64,000 bases of DNA from Pieris napi (taxonomy: Eukaryota; Arthropoda; Insecta; Lepidoptera; Pieridae), in NCBI RefSeq assembly GCF_905475465.1, contig NC_062244.1:322501-386500 (forward strand), in the 5' to 3' direction. A program made the translations under genes and the position numbers. A model generated the notes under the pieces. The model saw nothing but the letters and a program-made list of their open reading frames with translations. It made no database searches and was not told where the DNA came from. This document shows, piece by piece, positions 14,201 to 26,200 of this stretch (positions are counted from its first letter, which is position 1; each line of letters opens with the position of its first letter).

Positions 14201-14347
14201 TCATATCGTCATACTCAATTCTTATATTATTTTATCATTACTTTATCACATTATTAAAATATATTGTGACGTTTACAAATTAGTATTAATTATAATGTTT
14301 CACGCAAACAATCATATATATTTTTTTCAAAAGTAGTACATTAACAA
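11282..14347. other. AT-rich non-coding DNA
   Basis: No supported gene or repeat. Short open frames near 11300-11500, 13803-14078 and 14130-14336 lack splice context and family resemblance and are treated as chance. Confidence 0.6.
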
Positions 14348-14820
14348 CCGAACCCAATAACCTATCTCAATCCATAATCCACCATCTGAGACAGTAACCT
14401 TAATCCAAATGTTGTAACAAGTGAACAAATAACCAATCGACGGATTGTAATCTCCATCTGTCGATACAATCTATCCATGAGAGGTCGTATCGGTGTCTGA
14501 GGATAGACCTTTGTATGAAAATGACAGCTGACGTAAGCTCGATTTCAACAGTTAATTATTTTAACAGATTTGAACTTATACCAGTTTTTTAAATAATTAA
14601 AAAAGTACGCTTTTATTTACTTTATTTGATTTATATTGATTATCAAATATGAGTGAAAACTCGGTAAAATGGAACGACCAAGAGCTTTTTATCCGTCGCC
14701 AAAATTAGATTGTCTTCGTAGGGTTTGTTTATTGGGATGCAGATAGGAGATCGATCGACTGCCACGGTCTGATCTCAGATTGTTTTCAAACTGAGATTGT
14801 GGACTGATTATTGGGTTCGG
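14348..14820 (+). mobile_element. Inverted-repeat mini-transposon, superfamily uncertain
   Basis: The ends form inverted repeats: CCGAACCCAATAA at 14348-14360 is matched by the reverse complement at 14808-14820. Weaker complementarity continues inward, including CTCAGATTGTTTTC-like subterminal motifs. I could not find a clean target-site duplication. Inside, an ATG at 14649 opens a 19-residue frame (MSENSVKWNDQELFIRRQN) ending at 14708, reminiscent of the start of Myb/MADF-like proteins of DNA transposons, but it is too short to be sure. It is probably a deleted, non-autonomous copy. Confidence 0.5.
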
Positions 14821-16841
14821 GCGCAAGTTGATTTTTAAAAACTATTTGGTACATTATTATAAACCTTGATTCCCATACAAAAGGTGTTTTTCCTCTACAA
14901 TTTCAGATAAATTTTTAGCATAACCAATTTCTTAGACAGTTGACCATTCCCATTGACTTAAAAATATTTATGTTTTAGTGAACGTATAAGGACATTTCTA
15001 GAATCTAGAATATACACACAGGACAGGAAGAGATACAATTTTTATTTTTTATCTACATAGATTAGCGATTAATTAACATACGATCGTCTATTAATTTTTA
15101 AATACGAATCGTTACATCGACTAGTCTAGTCGATCAAAATTATTTTAGGAGATAGTAATGTTTTAATAATGTCAACATAGACATAATTCATTCAAAACGC
15201 AATTAGTACTATTTTATATACGTTACCCATATATCAGATATTGCTACAACTCAACATTACTAATTAATTTATTAATTAAACTCGCTTTATGTAACAGATT
15301 TACTTATGTAAATCCAATTGGATTTTTTTTTATACATATGTATCTTGCTCTCTGTAAACTTAGTGTAATTACATTTATCAATAAAAATAGAATACCTTTA
15401 GTAAATAGTTTCCAGGCACAACTAATAACAATAAAATTAGAAAAAACAGTATGCTTCAAAATAAATTATCAAATTTTTGTCCTGAATTACACGTGAATTA
15501 CGTGCACCGGTTAGTGTTAAATAGTCCCAAACATATACTCGGTCCACAAACTTGGACGTTATCCAAATAGATTTTATAGACTCCTAAATTGTGACATAAT
15601 TTTTTATGAAGAAGTCCTAGATTCTGAATAGACTAATCCTCGGCGATCTTTTATTTATTTCATTTTTTTTGGTTTGTTTATGATCAAAGTCACAATTATT
15701 TGAATGAATAACTAGATTTCAAAGAAAAATTAACTGCCTACAACGTACAAATACTTGAACTAGAAATCCTTGTCGCATTATATATATTTTTCAGTTTTTA
15801 TTTATTTATTATTACCTCTATGGGGAACTATGTTGAATGGTTGTGACCTTCTCCTTTTTCCATTAATATTATGTACTAAAAGTATTTTGAGATAAGCGTA
15901 CGGATAGATCTTCTTTCACTAGAAATTTGCTGTCATTCATACATCATAAAAAAGAGATTTGACTTCCCAAAGTATTAGATCTACGTATTAGAGTAATCAT
16001 TGATAAACGCAATAGGGACCTTGTTAGTACCTTCCAAATTATCAAAGGATGCCGCAAACTGTTTTGTTTCACTCCTTCCTCAGCGCACAAATTGGACTAA
16101 AATTAACTTCTAGAGTATGTTATAGGAACCATACTTATACATTTTTACTATACCTCATTAAAAATATATAGTTCCGCCCATGATAAATATATTATTATGA
16201 ATAGGCTAAGAAATATCTCGTCACCTGAATATCCGTAGCCTGCCCAAGCCTGGATTATTTCGGCAATGTAGAAATTATACCCATATCTTTATTTAGCCTA
16301 AACTTCAGCTTTTCCTCGATAGAGATACGGCGATGACTTCTTTTAAACGCCGACCAGATTTCATCCATCAGGTGTTTCAATTCGAGCTTGCATTATTTTT
16401 ATCCCCATTACAACTACAAAACTTGCTTAATATACGTGCTTTTAACGTAAAACGTATGTACTTACGTAATGTAACCTATATGTCCTAGTGGATCTGGCTT
16501 TACACTTTTTGCTTAGCTATAACTTACTTTTCATTGTAAAGTTTTTATTAAGTATAGATTAAGCTTTTGACCGTTACATATAAGTTTAAATGTATATTCT
16601 ATATTGAACAAATCTATAGGCGCAAAAAAAATTTGCGATTTAAAAAATAATTTGCTCAAAATTCAAACAAATTATTAACTTACCATCAACCAGCCATACA
16701 TCCTGAGTGGCACTTACACAAAACTTTCACCGCGTTTTAAGCACAAAATGAAATTTATCAATTATCAACCTTCAAAAGAAATTACTATTATCGAGTTCCG
16801 TCAATTAATGGAGCAGAGGCGGTTAGAATTTGAATTTTCCC

Positions 16842-16853
16842 TTTGGCGGGAAA
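16842..16853 (+). promoter_or_regulatory. E2F-like site TTTGGCGGGAAA
   Basis: A perfect TTTGGCGGGAAA, inside the near-palindromic context CCCTTTGGCGGGAAAGGG, matches the classical E2F/DP consensus TTTSGCGSGAAA. It lies in a patch that is GC-richer than its surroundings. No downstream coding exon was recognised, so a promoter role is a guess. Confidence 0.3.
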
Positions 16854-17113
16854 GGGGAGGAAAATCGTAAGCCTCCATCCGCTTCTTTCGGCCAACGTTT
16901 CGTACTGAGGGATCGCCAATCTGACGATAGTGATGCGTCGATCTATCGACTGTGTTGATAACGCGAGATGAGAGATCATATAAAGATGCACTCACTTCGG
17001 ACACAAGCCAGCAAGTACTACTTATATGAACCTACTTAGGATGTAGGTAATACTTATTATTTAGTTCCCAAATATTCTTTTTCCTGATTAAATACATATC
17101 GTGTAATGACATA

Positions 17114-17184
17114 ATCTGGTGGCCTTTTAATATATTTTGCAATATATTTAATATATTGCAAAATATATTAAAAGGCCACTAGAT
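17114..17184. repeat. AT-rich perfect hairpin
   Basis: About 30 bp from 17114 (TCTGGTGGCCTTTTAATATA, then TTTTGCAATATA) are repeated in inverse orientation immediately downstream (to about 17184) with essentially one mismatch (TGGTGG against TAGTGG) and a loop of a few bases. It could be a minimal foldback element or a long inverted repeat created by replication; no target duplication is evident. Confidence 0.6.
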
Positions 17185-19054
17185 CCAGTGTTTCATTCCT
17201 AGCATGACCTAACTCAATAACTTTTCAAAATTAATTTACTAGAGATACTAATTAATAGAGTAATAATCTCTCTGTATCTCTATACATAACTAATTATTAC
17301 TTATTAAAGTATCGTTTGATCCCATCGACTCTCGTCTTCCCTAAATTCCTGGTTTCTATCCGTTGGTGAGCACATTGGCTGATGCTGCGCATGTGCGAGC
17401 GATGTTTTTCTCAACTAAAAACTTGAATCGTCTTTACATACGTCGTAAGCTCGATTCATTGGCGAAATGAAGAGGAATATTGACATGGAATTCACGCGGC
17501 TCCATTGCAACCACACTCCATGGTTTCCCCTTGCGCCATCTAATTTGAAACCATATAACACAGTACAGGGTGGTTTTATAGGCCTAATAAAATCTGTTTA
17601 TGTCTTGGGACAATTCAGTTTTATTTTAACACAATTAAACGGTGTCACAATTTCCTTTTACAAAGATTTCCAGATGTGACGCTTTTATCTGTAAATCAAG
17701 AGATATCTAGGCTTCTTTAAGTTAAACTGAGGTTAAAATTAAAGTTAAGAGATACTACGATCACATTTAGGTATAGAAATAAGACCCTCAAAGAAAAATC
17801 TTAAATATCAATAAATCAGCACCTACACATTACATTTCATTTAGGCAGTAGACATAGTAAGTAGCAAATGGTACATACAAAGGTACTTTATTTATCAGTA
17901 TGTACTACTTTTTATCTAAATTCTATAAAATTAAACTTGCTTTACTATATATAATACGCAGCTTACAATCAATTTGCGTGTCGCGTTCGAATCGTTAGTC
18001 GCTATCTTCAGTTGTACTGTGGTCGTTACGGAAAAACCGATAGACACACCCCTCTGGCCGAGAAATTTTCCACTAAGTAATGGGTAAATGTTTTGCAAAA
18101 CGATTAAGAAACGATTAACGGATGGACGCGAGAGTAATTGTAGTATTATTTTATTTCTTCCAATTTTTTTATAGGTATTCATTTCCTGATTTACGGATAA
18201 TAGACAATGAAAGTCATACCAATATTGTTTAGATATACGCCAAATTTAACCGTGTCTTGCCTCACTGTGGTGTTGCATATCACACACATATACTTACCTA
18301 CCTACGTAACTTCGTTTATTTTAGTTTCGACCCATACCAGTAACCACGATCAATGTGTATTTTTGTACGGCATTCCTATTCCAATAACAGGCGCGACAAA
18401 ACACTCTTTGTTTGACCAATATCAATAATACTGAAGCACCTAGATGGAGGAACGGGAAGAAAGAAACAGCAACATCTAATTTTATAGTCGATTTATTTAT
18501 ATTAAAAAATCACATATCGATATAAAACTAAGATACTAAGTGCAATATGACAGACATATATGTAATGACTTTAATCAATGAATGCCTCATACAAGATAAA
18601 ACCTTTCATACATTTCCTGCTTTCTAGACTAAAAATACTATAATGTCGTCTTATTTAGCCAAAAGTACTAATTTTCATAATTAAGTATTTCAACTTCTTG
18701 AAATAAGGATTTATTTATTTTTATCAGGTATTCCTTGAATATAAACCATATTTTATTTATATATCGCTCACATAAGATTTTTTTTTTATAAATAGAGTCT
18801 TAAACAAGTCTTACAAGGCCGGCAACGCCCTAGCGAACTTTCGCCCTATAAAAAAGTATGTACTGAAAACCGAGTGTAAAGCTAAAATGGAAATTAATGT
18901 TTAAATAAAATCTTCAATACGATCTTATTAATTATCAAAGTTACAGGAGTATGCTTTACTAGTATCAGATCTACGAATAACAACCTCACTATGAAAACGA
19001 ACTATCAATTACAAAAAAAAACTTAAATAATTAAAAAGCCATTTCAAATCTTAT

Positions 19055-19146
19055 TTATATCTTCTTTCTGCGTTTCTCGGGCGTGGTCTGGAACAGCGCT
19101 TCGTCAGCGCGAATGAGGCGGTTCACGGCTCGACTCAGGGAGACAT
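19055..19146 (-). CDS. Candidate alternative terminal exon (29 residues), possibly of Snr1
   Basis: On the minus strand an acceptor (TTGACAG, AG at 19148-19147) opens a 92-nt segment with one long frame, VSLSRAVNRLIRADEAL then FQTTPEKRRKKI and a TAA stop at 19057-19055. It is clearly GC-richer than its surroundings and uses coding-like codons, as the Snr1 exons do. The frame needs one nucleotide from an upstream exon. A GT inside the last Snr1 exon (20061-20060, after ACCACGCCCG) would supply that phase, giving ...NTTPD-VSLSR. That donor is weak, and the canonical Snr1 ends normally at 20054. It might instead be the end of an unrecognised transcript. Coding nature is likely; ownership is inference. 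Confidence 0.45.
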
Positions 19147-20053
19147 CTGTCAATGCGATATATAACCTTACTGAACTAATGATATGGTAAACTCCTTAAA
19201 ACGACAAAAATCGACTTTGGTCTCTCCATGACGTCAACAAATCTGCAGTCACATCGGTCAATATACTGTATTTGATATTAGTGATCGAGTCTAATGATAT
19301 GTCGACGAGAACTTCATATCTGGATTTTTACAAAAATATTTGTGTCCTCTTCATTTAAGATATGATAATATGCTAAAAATATAATATTTATGCTTCATGT
19401 GCGCCCTGCATATATATATTTTACTTAATACATAGGGTAAATGAATTCGCTTAGATACGTGTATGATATGAAGAGATGTATGGTAAGTAGAATGTATGAG
19501 TTTTAATCACAGATGATAATTAAATGAAACAAACAATTCACAAAAAATATGTTTAATGTGAGAAAAATTCAACAGTCCACTTACTTAAGTATCAAATGTA
19601 AATAAGATAAATATACAAATGTATAATATTAATAAGTTAATACTTATGTAATAGATTACAACTAGCCTAACCGTAATTTGAACACGTGTAAGTCTCATAA
19701 ACCATATTCATCCCGGACCCTTTGCTCCCAAAAATCTATCCAAAACCCATTCATTCATCTAAAACATTTGTCTAACATCGAGGCAAATACAAAATTGTGA
19801 ATTTTATTTGTTCCCTTTTACCTCGAAGCAAACGGAAATAAATTAATAAAATATGATTAAAATAAATACAGGAATATCCCGTTGTCCTGACATAATCTCT
19901 ATATAACTTTTGTCAATGAAGATAAATATTTTTATAATTTAATGTTTTACGCCTAGTTAATAATTTATTAATTAAATAAGTCTTCTATTTAAGTACGAAC
20001 TATGGTATACGCAGAGTATTCTGACAAACTATTTGGTATGTGTGTATGTATGT
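19147..20053. other. 3' flank of Snr1
   Basis: AT-rich sequence without further coding exons. A minus-strand AATAAA (TTTATT at 19964-19969) sits 85 bp after the Snr1 stop and is the most plausible polyadenylation signal for the short 3' UTR. Confidence 0.5.
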
Positions 20054-22891
20054 CTACCAACCGGGCGTGGTGTTGGCGAGTCGGCGCATGCGTCTCGTGT
20101 TCCTGTCCTGGTCTCGGATCTTCTTCTCCATCTCGGCGTTGGTGAGCGTCTCCAGGTGCGGAGCCCACACCTCGGCCTCCGACGGCTGGCGATATGGCGT
20201 CTGAAAAGAACGACGCTTAAACACCAGTGCAGTGGTAGAAAGCACATCTAAAAATCCATGGCATCGCAACAACGAAATACCTCGACGGTCGGCAGAGCTT
20301 CGTTGAAGCCGTAGGTGCGTTGGTGCCACCCGAGTTGGCCTCTCACGCTGTAAGCGATGCCCGTCACGAACTCCCCGCCGAGGCCCAGCTCTGCGCAAAG
20401 TTTCATCGCAAACTGTTCAGGATTATTCTCTTTTTCTGACATGTCCCACTCCACCTGAAATGTGTGTCGATTAAAGACTTCTCCATTCCTCCTCAAATAT
20501 CGATCGGCCGATCGTGGAATATCGTACGTACGGTGTCCACCAAAGATGTGTTGCCGACGTGTATGTTGAGCTTGATGATGACTCTCTGGTCGGTGGCCTC
20601 TTCCAGTATGGCGGGTGGCTCGCTCGGAAACGCCTCGATCTGCTGTTTGATAGAAGTGGCGATGGCCGGAATGAAAGTACTAGTGTTCAACTCTAAGTCA
20701 TCGCAGAGAACCTCCGCGAATTGTTCTGGTGTAATTATTGATTCTGAAAGAAAAATTATTTATGAGTACAAAATTGATTCCTCACGTTTCTCACATGACA
20801 GGGTTGGATAGATTTACTTTCTTTAGAATTATTAATTTACTATAATTCTTTAGCAAGTGGTGTAAACTCAGTAGTCAATAGTCAGTACTGTGATCTAACC
20901 TAAACAAGCCTGAGTAATTAATTCTTCCTATGTGCACTAATAATTTTGCTTGCATGGTGAAGAAAAAACAGCTTGGTGGGTTGCGGCCAAAGGCATGGAA
21001 GGTTGACCGCTGGTCGGCCTATATTAACAATGAATCGGTGAAAATTTATCCATGAATCGGACAATATTATATAATTTTTCCTTCTCTAATGGCCTTCTTC
21101 GATGTCTGCTTTTCAAGCTGCAAAACTTTCTTATTAATCTTAACAACTTAGTAATACCATTTTTATTCCATGTAAAAGTATCTCTGAGCTTCTGTCCTTC
21201 AATCTCCATGTCCAGTCTAATGGGCACCAGAATCTGCTTCTGTGATGCGTTTTCCAGCATTGCTGTCATGTCGGTGTCATCAAAACAGAGAGGGAACGTG
21301 CGCACCTAGTAGCAAAACACACTCATAAATAAGTCATACTTAGGTATATAGAAATTGGATTTAAGCTTTTATTAATCTAAATAAGTCTCTTATATATTTT
21401 TTATACAGAACTGGACAGAGGTTGGCCGCAATACCACCAGGAATTCGGCCAGGAGTGCCTATTTAAATGAACTCATGTTTATTGCCACTTCGTTCTTCCA
21501 CCTTTAGGGAAGGTTGATGGAGAAGATTCTAGACGGCAAGGATTCCCTTCTGTCACTGTTTTCACAAGAAACTATCCATATGTGGAGAGCGGCACTTGGC
21601 GGTGGCTTAAAGTATCAGGTGAAACTCCAGCTTGCTACTAGACAAGCGTAATTTTAATAGAGATGAGATCAATTAGTGTAATTCCAGGAAGCATTCTCCA
21701 GAGTTGTGTAAACTATTGAAGACTGCAAGGATGAACTGTACTGAAAAAAAAGGACTGAAAACTGAACAGTGATGGTCAGCTCAAAAAGACAAGAAGCTTA
21801 GATTCAACAAGTGAATCGTCGACTTTAATTTATTTATCCCAGCACTCAATAGCTCTCAAAGGCATTTAGATAACTTGGTAACATCGGCCCAGACTTGAGG
21901 ATTGATGAGCTGTTCTAATGTCGAGAACTGTCGGACTTTTTTTTTTTTTTTTTTAAATTCTGCATATATTGTCTTTTGCCAATATATCAAGATTTTCCCA
22001 GCCCAGGTCTTAGAATGAATTATTCTTGCTTCTTTCTCTGCGTGAATTAACTTCCAAAAATTGAAGGTAACTTCAAGCAACTGGAGGTGGTTCGCTATTT
22101 CAAAAAAAACATCACTTAAACGGAAGGTGTTGCTAATTCATAACAACTCATTCAGATTGAATGTCGTATCATGACGCTCTAGCACTAAATAAATATCTTT
22201 CATAATACATATATTTTAACATGTCATTAATATGTATTTAAAGAGGTCAAATTAGTTATCAATAGAACATATAGTACAAACCTTCTTATTGTGAACTCTT
22301 GTTCTACTGATAGGAGTAGCCTGTGGCACTGCATCCAAATGTGATGAGTTGGGCATGACCGGAAGCCATGAAGGATTATGAGGCTTCTTACTTTTGCCCT
22401 CTCTTGGAGTGGCCATTTCTTGACTGACTGATACAGCCTTATATCTATCAAATATAAAAATTAATCATTAGAAAATCCCCAATAATCTTAAAAGGTTTAA
22501 ATCCTTTATATTGTGTTGTGTTGTAAGATAAATTTACTTCTCATCATTTCCTTCAATAATATCTTCAACTTCCGAAGCTTTAAGCAAAGAGACAGAACTG
22601 GATAGAACATGAGGTCCCAGGCCATTATCAACTAGTCTCTTTCTTTCCTCGTTTGTCAGAGTTCTTCTGGCCATGCCAGGATACTTTTTGTAGAGAGAAC
22701 CTCGGAATAACCGAAGATAATTTCCAACCTGTAATTTGAACACATTAACATGTGTGATTTATTGAAACTAAAATGAAAAATAATCTAATTTTTGGAAGTT
22801 TTTAGCATACCTCTGAGCCAACACAGTAGAAGTCACCCCCTTCTTCTATTTGGAAACTTATAGGCTTATCGCCGTATGTTCTTAACGCCAT
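20054..22891 (-). CDS. Snr1: SNF5/SMARCB1 core subunit of the SWI/SNF (Brahma) chromatin remodelling complex
   Basis: Seven coding exons (22891-22811, 22728-22538, 22444-22282, 21305-21158, 20743-20532, 20454-20281, 20200-20054) all have GT/AG borders and join in frame into 371 residues, close to the 370-385 of fly and human proteins. The N-terminal winged-helix region spans about residues 1-110. SNF5 repeat 1 starts near ILVPIRLDMEIEGQKLRD (170-187) and repeat 2 near RVIIKLNIHVGN (248-259), followed by ELGLGGEFVTGIAYSVRGQL. The C-terminal basic helix AEMEKKIRDQDRNTRRMRR (about 345-363) is the nucleosome acidic-patch-binding segment of SMARCB1. The protein acts in the nucleus as a BAP/PBAP subunit. 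The start is the first ATG of MALRTYGDKPISF, the family's usual beginning. The gene is head to head with the citrate carrier. Confidence 0.97.
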
Positions 22892-23265
22892 GATTGCTGT
22901 GTTTATTTATTTTGATTTATAATACATAAATGTTACTCTTTAATAATTTGTAAGTTTCGCCTGCTAGATGCTTCGTCGATTCGTTTGTAATTTGTATACT
23001 TTTTCACAATCAAGTATCAACGCTCATTCCGAATGTCAAATTTCAATGCCCATAGTTCTAACCTGTCATTTAAAGTTATCATACTTGATATTTGACACTT
23101 AGCGACCGTAACTTAAACGGTTTCCCATTGAAGCTGTCAATAGTCATTTTAGCAAATGATAAATCTCGTAATCTGTGCAGTTAACTTTTCTCCTCCGTGT
23201 TGATAGGGTTACGCCGCGTGCTCCAGTTGTTGTTTAATACGACATAAAACTGGAACTTTTCGATT
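22892..23265. promoter_or_regulatory. Shared divergent promoter of Snr1 and the citrate carrier
   Basis: Only 374 bp separate the two divergent start codons, so the core promoters and both 5' UTRs must lie here. I see no TATA box at a convincing position. The arrangement fits TATA-less housekeeping promoters. Confidence 0.6.
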
Positions 23266-26200
23266 ATGTCTTCTAAGACGGGAAATTTCAAAAATCCTTT
23301 CTCCAGACCATGGATGACGGAAACTGGAGCAGCGGCAGCGGCAGGAAGTGGTTCCATTGGATTGAAAGGAGTAGTCGCTGGCGGAATAACTGGTGGCATT
23401 GAAATTTGTATTACATTCCCGACCGAATATGTAAAAACACAACTACAATTAGACGAAAAAGGTCAGCTTTTAAACTATAAAACATGGACTTTTATTCATA
23501 AATTTGTATTTTATCAACTTAATAATATTCGTATAATCCCTTATCTGATGGTATAATATACCTAATGCAAGAATTTTTTGTTCCAAAAATAAAATCTTAA
23601 GTTCGGTGTTTACGTCATTGGCCAGCGTAATGTTAAGTAAATATATTTTTATTCAGTTGTAGTTTGGCGGCGGAAACGAATATATTTTCTTATAAGAATC
23701 TGGTCTCGGCCGTGAATTTGTTTACGAGGTTACATTAGCACAATTTACAATCGGGCGTCAAGTCGCACTTGTAAAATAATACTCTATTTAACATGGACTT
23801 TGCTCGGCTAACGACGAATAAACGGCAATTAAATTGGAAACTATCCTCAAGGATATTGTTAGCATTAATTAATTTGTTTTCACAACAAATGTTTGCAATG
23901 ATTGACTGTTACTTTGGCCAACAACTACTATTTGAATGAAGAAAAATTTATTTCAAAATCTATCTATGATATTTTATCATTAGATAATTTGACTAAGACT
24001 GGGCAATATGAGTTTCTGCATATTTCCACTATTTATTATGTTCTTTCTTTTTATCCACTCTTTACAAAATAATGTAATATACATTTTCCTTCTTTGAATT
24101 ATTTTAAATGTGTTTTGTAACTGAAGATGTTATCACTACATGGTGTGATTTTAGATATAGATATGAATATACACGGTACGTAATATTATCTTGATACGAG
24201 TTTAACACTACTAAAATTGTTAATTATGTTCGACTGATACATTTCCATGTTTAATATTCTAAACAAATTTTAATTATATTTTGTACTGAGCTTAAAAAGT
24301 AAGGGTGACATTCAAAAACTAGACTTATCGCGTAATTCAACAGACGTTACTTAGCGCTAAGTATTAGAATTTGACCCGTACCGTATATTATCTAAGTTTA
24401 CACAAGCAAAGCACGAGTTCAAGCAGCTAAATACGTTTTATGCATAAAATTCAAATAGATTAACACTGCTGTTCATTTTCGTATGATTACGAAAACGCCA
24501 ATTTGCTAATCGTATCATTACAGTATTGTTTGTCCAGCAATTTCGAAACAAATCCAATCATAAGTTTTTATTTGTTCAGTGATAATGAGTTCCCAAACAC
24601 TCAAATACTTTGATAAAAATTTCGACTTATCTAATAATACGATTGGCATCTATAGGTAAATGTGTTTGTTGCTAAAGCACTGTCAAACGATTTCAATATT
24701 AAAATTAGGTATAAGACCGAGTAATTATTACAAATTAGATCAAAGTCATAACTTTCATGCTATAACTCATTTTCAATAAATATTTAGGTTGATTTATAAA
24801 ACCAATTCATTTTATAATGGCATCGAAAAATACGCTTATCTACTCTATTTAGGATTTGTAAAGAACTTACGTATCATGCATAGCAAGTGACGATGTACGT
24901 AACTTTTAAAGAATATTTCGTAAGATATAACATAATATATCGAATATATAGTAACGTCAGGAAAAACAGTCCTAAACAAATATATACCGAATATTAGAGC
25001 TATTGAAATTTCAGCTAGAGACAAGATAATCTTGTTTGTATTATTAAATTTTATTATGTAACAAGGAGAAGTAGGTGCGAGTGGTAATTCGGCGGCTGAC
25101 CCCAGGGTAACTTGACCTAGAAATTAGTTTTAGCGCTCAGTTCGATAAGGCGAGTACGAGTGTGGCTTTTTATTATAGGTACAAAGAGCTTAACAGAATC
25201 TAGTTGAAATTCAATTGAATCATTACGTTTCGAAATAATATATCGGTAATATGTTATTAACGAGGAAGTTACAGACGATCTTAAAAACATTTATTCATTT
25301 ATCACTTTCAAACGTTGAAAGTTCACAGAAACAGAGCTATACCTTGGACAAAATTATATTTATCATAATTATATTAAAATTCGACTCTTGGAGTAGCTGA
25401 AGGCCGCATCAGCTAGTTCAAAATAAAAATTCTAACGTAACCTTTGCGATCAAATCGGAGAAATAAAACAACAAGAACTTCTATTTTTACAGACAATTTA
25501 TTTTGGGGAACTATCCCACGCAAGCGAAACAAAAATGTATTGCGCAAAGACAATTTGTACCTATCTAATAAATATATCAATTATCACATATTTAGCGCGA
25601 TTCAAATACCAAGTGAAAAATGATCTAGCTATGGAGTTATTATTTGATTTATTTATGTAAGTTTTCTGTAAGTTATGTAAACGCTGAATGATCACGGACT
25701 TTACTGGGGTTGGGTCAAGATCCTCAAGAACTATCGAGTAGACTAGCTCTTCACTAGCTTGAGAGTCTATTTATCTTTGAAGAAATTGAGAGCAAGAATG
25801 AATACTTATTTCGAAAAATTACCATCATATTTTAATTTGAAGGGATACGTAAATAACTATTCAGGTCCAAGGATTATCTAACTTTAAAAACCTCTTATTT
25901 CCTCTTACAGGTGGAACCAAAAGGTACTCGGGTATAGTTGACTGCGTCCAAAAAACTGTCAAGGGTCATGGTTTTCTCGGCCTCTACCGTGGTCTCAGCG
26001 TGCTTCTGTATGGCTCTATACCAAAATCTGCCGTCAGGTAAGTCCAACCATTTTACAGCAAGCAAGCCGGAGGGTTAAGTATTTTATGATACGAGTGTGT
26101 TTTGAATGGAGCAATAGGGAAATACAAACATGGCATGCATTTCATGATTTATACACTATAACTGGCCCCTTTTTGTCATTTTGTGTTAATACGCCCCGAA

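Larger units (their letters stand above)
14821..19054. other. AT-rich non-coding DNA with a few local motifs
   Basis: No coding gene supported. Contents worth noting are a slightly GC-richer patch at 16800-17010 holding an E2F-like site, an AT-rich hairpin at 17114-17184, and a short stretch near 18817-18840 (AAGGCCGGCAACGC) that resembles a fragment of a common lepidopteran repeat. Confidence 0.55.

Noticed and set aside
1..19000. Searched for a CRISPR array, phage genes or bacterial operons
   Set aside because: Nothing of the kind; the repeats present are eukaryotic SINE, LINE and TIR elements and the genes have spliceosomal introns.
20033..20811. Plus-strand open frames across the Snr1 exons
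   Set aside because: Antisense to exons whose minus-strand translation matches SNF5/SMARCB1 throughout.
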